DNA from: Methanosarcinales archaeon
GTDB lineage: Archaea > Halobacteriota > Syntropharchaeia > Alkanophagales > Methanospirareceae
Assembly: GCA_025464585.1 (NCBI GenBank)
Contig: JAODGL010000160.1
Coordinates: 913-6,519, forward strand
Length of the DNA stretch: 5,607 bases
Reading direction: 5' to 3'
A program made the position numbers and the translations under genes. Shown here piece by piece: positions 5,467-5,607 of the stretch. The notes beneath the pieces are model-generated. The model saw only the letters and a program-made list of their open reading frames with translations. It searched no databases and had not been told where the DNA came from. Position 1 is the first letter of the stretch. Every line of letters starts with the position of its first letter.

Positions 5467-5607
5467 ATGAAATTACTTTCGTGCTGGTCAATGGAGAAAC
5501 TAAAGCGGGAGAAGATATATGTCTTTTTCCTCTTTTTAGGGCTCGTTCTCGTTGCTTTTGTCTTTATAACACTTTGGGATATGTTTTACATACAAATGGA
5601 AGACTTT
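5467..5607 (+). CDS. wtpB: Probable tungstate/molybdate ABC permease WtpB, N-terminus
   Basis: The 47 residues before the window edge are a basic N-terminus (MEKLKREKIY within them) followed by one membrane helix (VFFLFLGLVLVAFVFITLWD, about 19-38) and the start of an external loop, FYIQMEDF. This is the topology of the first helix of ABC permeases of the ModB/WtpB type, and the gene follows wtpA on the same strand, the usual order being binding protein, permease, ATPase. The ATG at 5467 is chosen for its ribosome site; Met9 is an alternative. The EAA loop that would confirm a permease lies beyond the window, so the family rests on context and one helix. Confidence 0.65.
   Translation, partial: MKLLSCWSMEKLKREKIYVFFLFLGLVLVAFVFITLWDMFYIQMEDF

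Overview
The window looks like a piece of a euryarchaeal chromosome. The evidence is sn-glycerol-1-phosphate dehydrogenase (the enzyme that sets archaeal lipid stereochemistry), a UPF0179-family protein (known from euryarchaeotes), a tungstate/molybdate-binding protein ending in a PGF-CTERM sorting signal, and BRE/TATA-type promoters. The moderate GC content, frequent ATA and AGA codons and many decayed transposase and helicase pieces would suit a methanogen/ANME-type lineage. That placement is inference; there is no rRNA or taxonomic marker gene here.

Positions 1-1100 hold decayed genes. A SNF2-type helicase fragment (about 152-578) keeps Walker A and DESH but changes frame and seems to lack an internal segment. 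It is followed by a degenerate stretch with an unrecognised fragment on the minus strand (about 655-830), then a Cys-rich piece of an IS1182-like (DDE) transposase (825-968), and a 25-codon micro-ORF (974-1051) that may be that transposase's tail.

Positions 1145-3658 are a compact plus-strand operon: egsA (membrane lipid backbone), a UPF0179 protein with seven cysteines and unknown function, and hom (homoserine dehydrogenase, Thr/Met/Ile branch). The first two genes share one base (TAATG); the third starts 7 bases after the second ends. A promoter-like element and a Shine-Dalgarno site precede egsA.

Positions 3659-5607 are a tungstate/molybdate uptake locus. A strong BRE/TATA element lies so close to the wtpA start that the mRNA should be leaderless or nearly so. 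WtpA has a twin-arginine-like signal at the N-terminus and a Pro-rich linker plus PGF-CTERM anchor at the C-terminus. The next gene, at 5467 and cut by the window edge, looks like the ABC permease wtpB. Between them lies a minus-strand remnant of an IS91-type zinc-ribbon transposase, frameshifted and cut off almost exactly at the wtpA stop codon. This insertion has split what is usually a tight wtpA-wtpB pair, and wtpB has its own strong ribosome binding site.

I found no convincing new multi-gene system. The points most worth checking are the doubly signalled WtpA, its promoter with three ATATC repeats, the IS scar inside the wtp operon, and the fragments at 579-1051.
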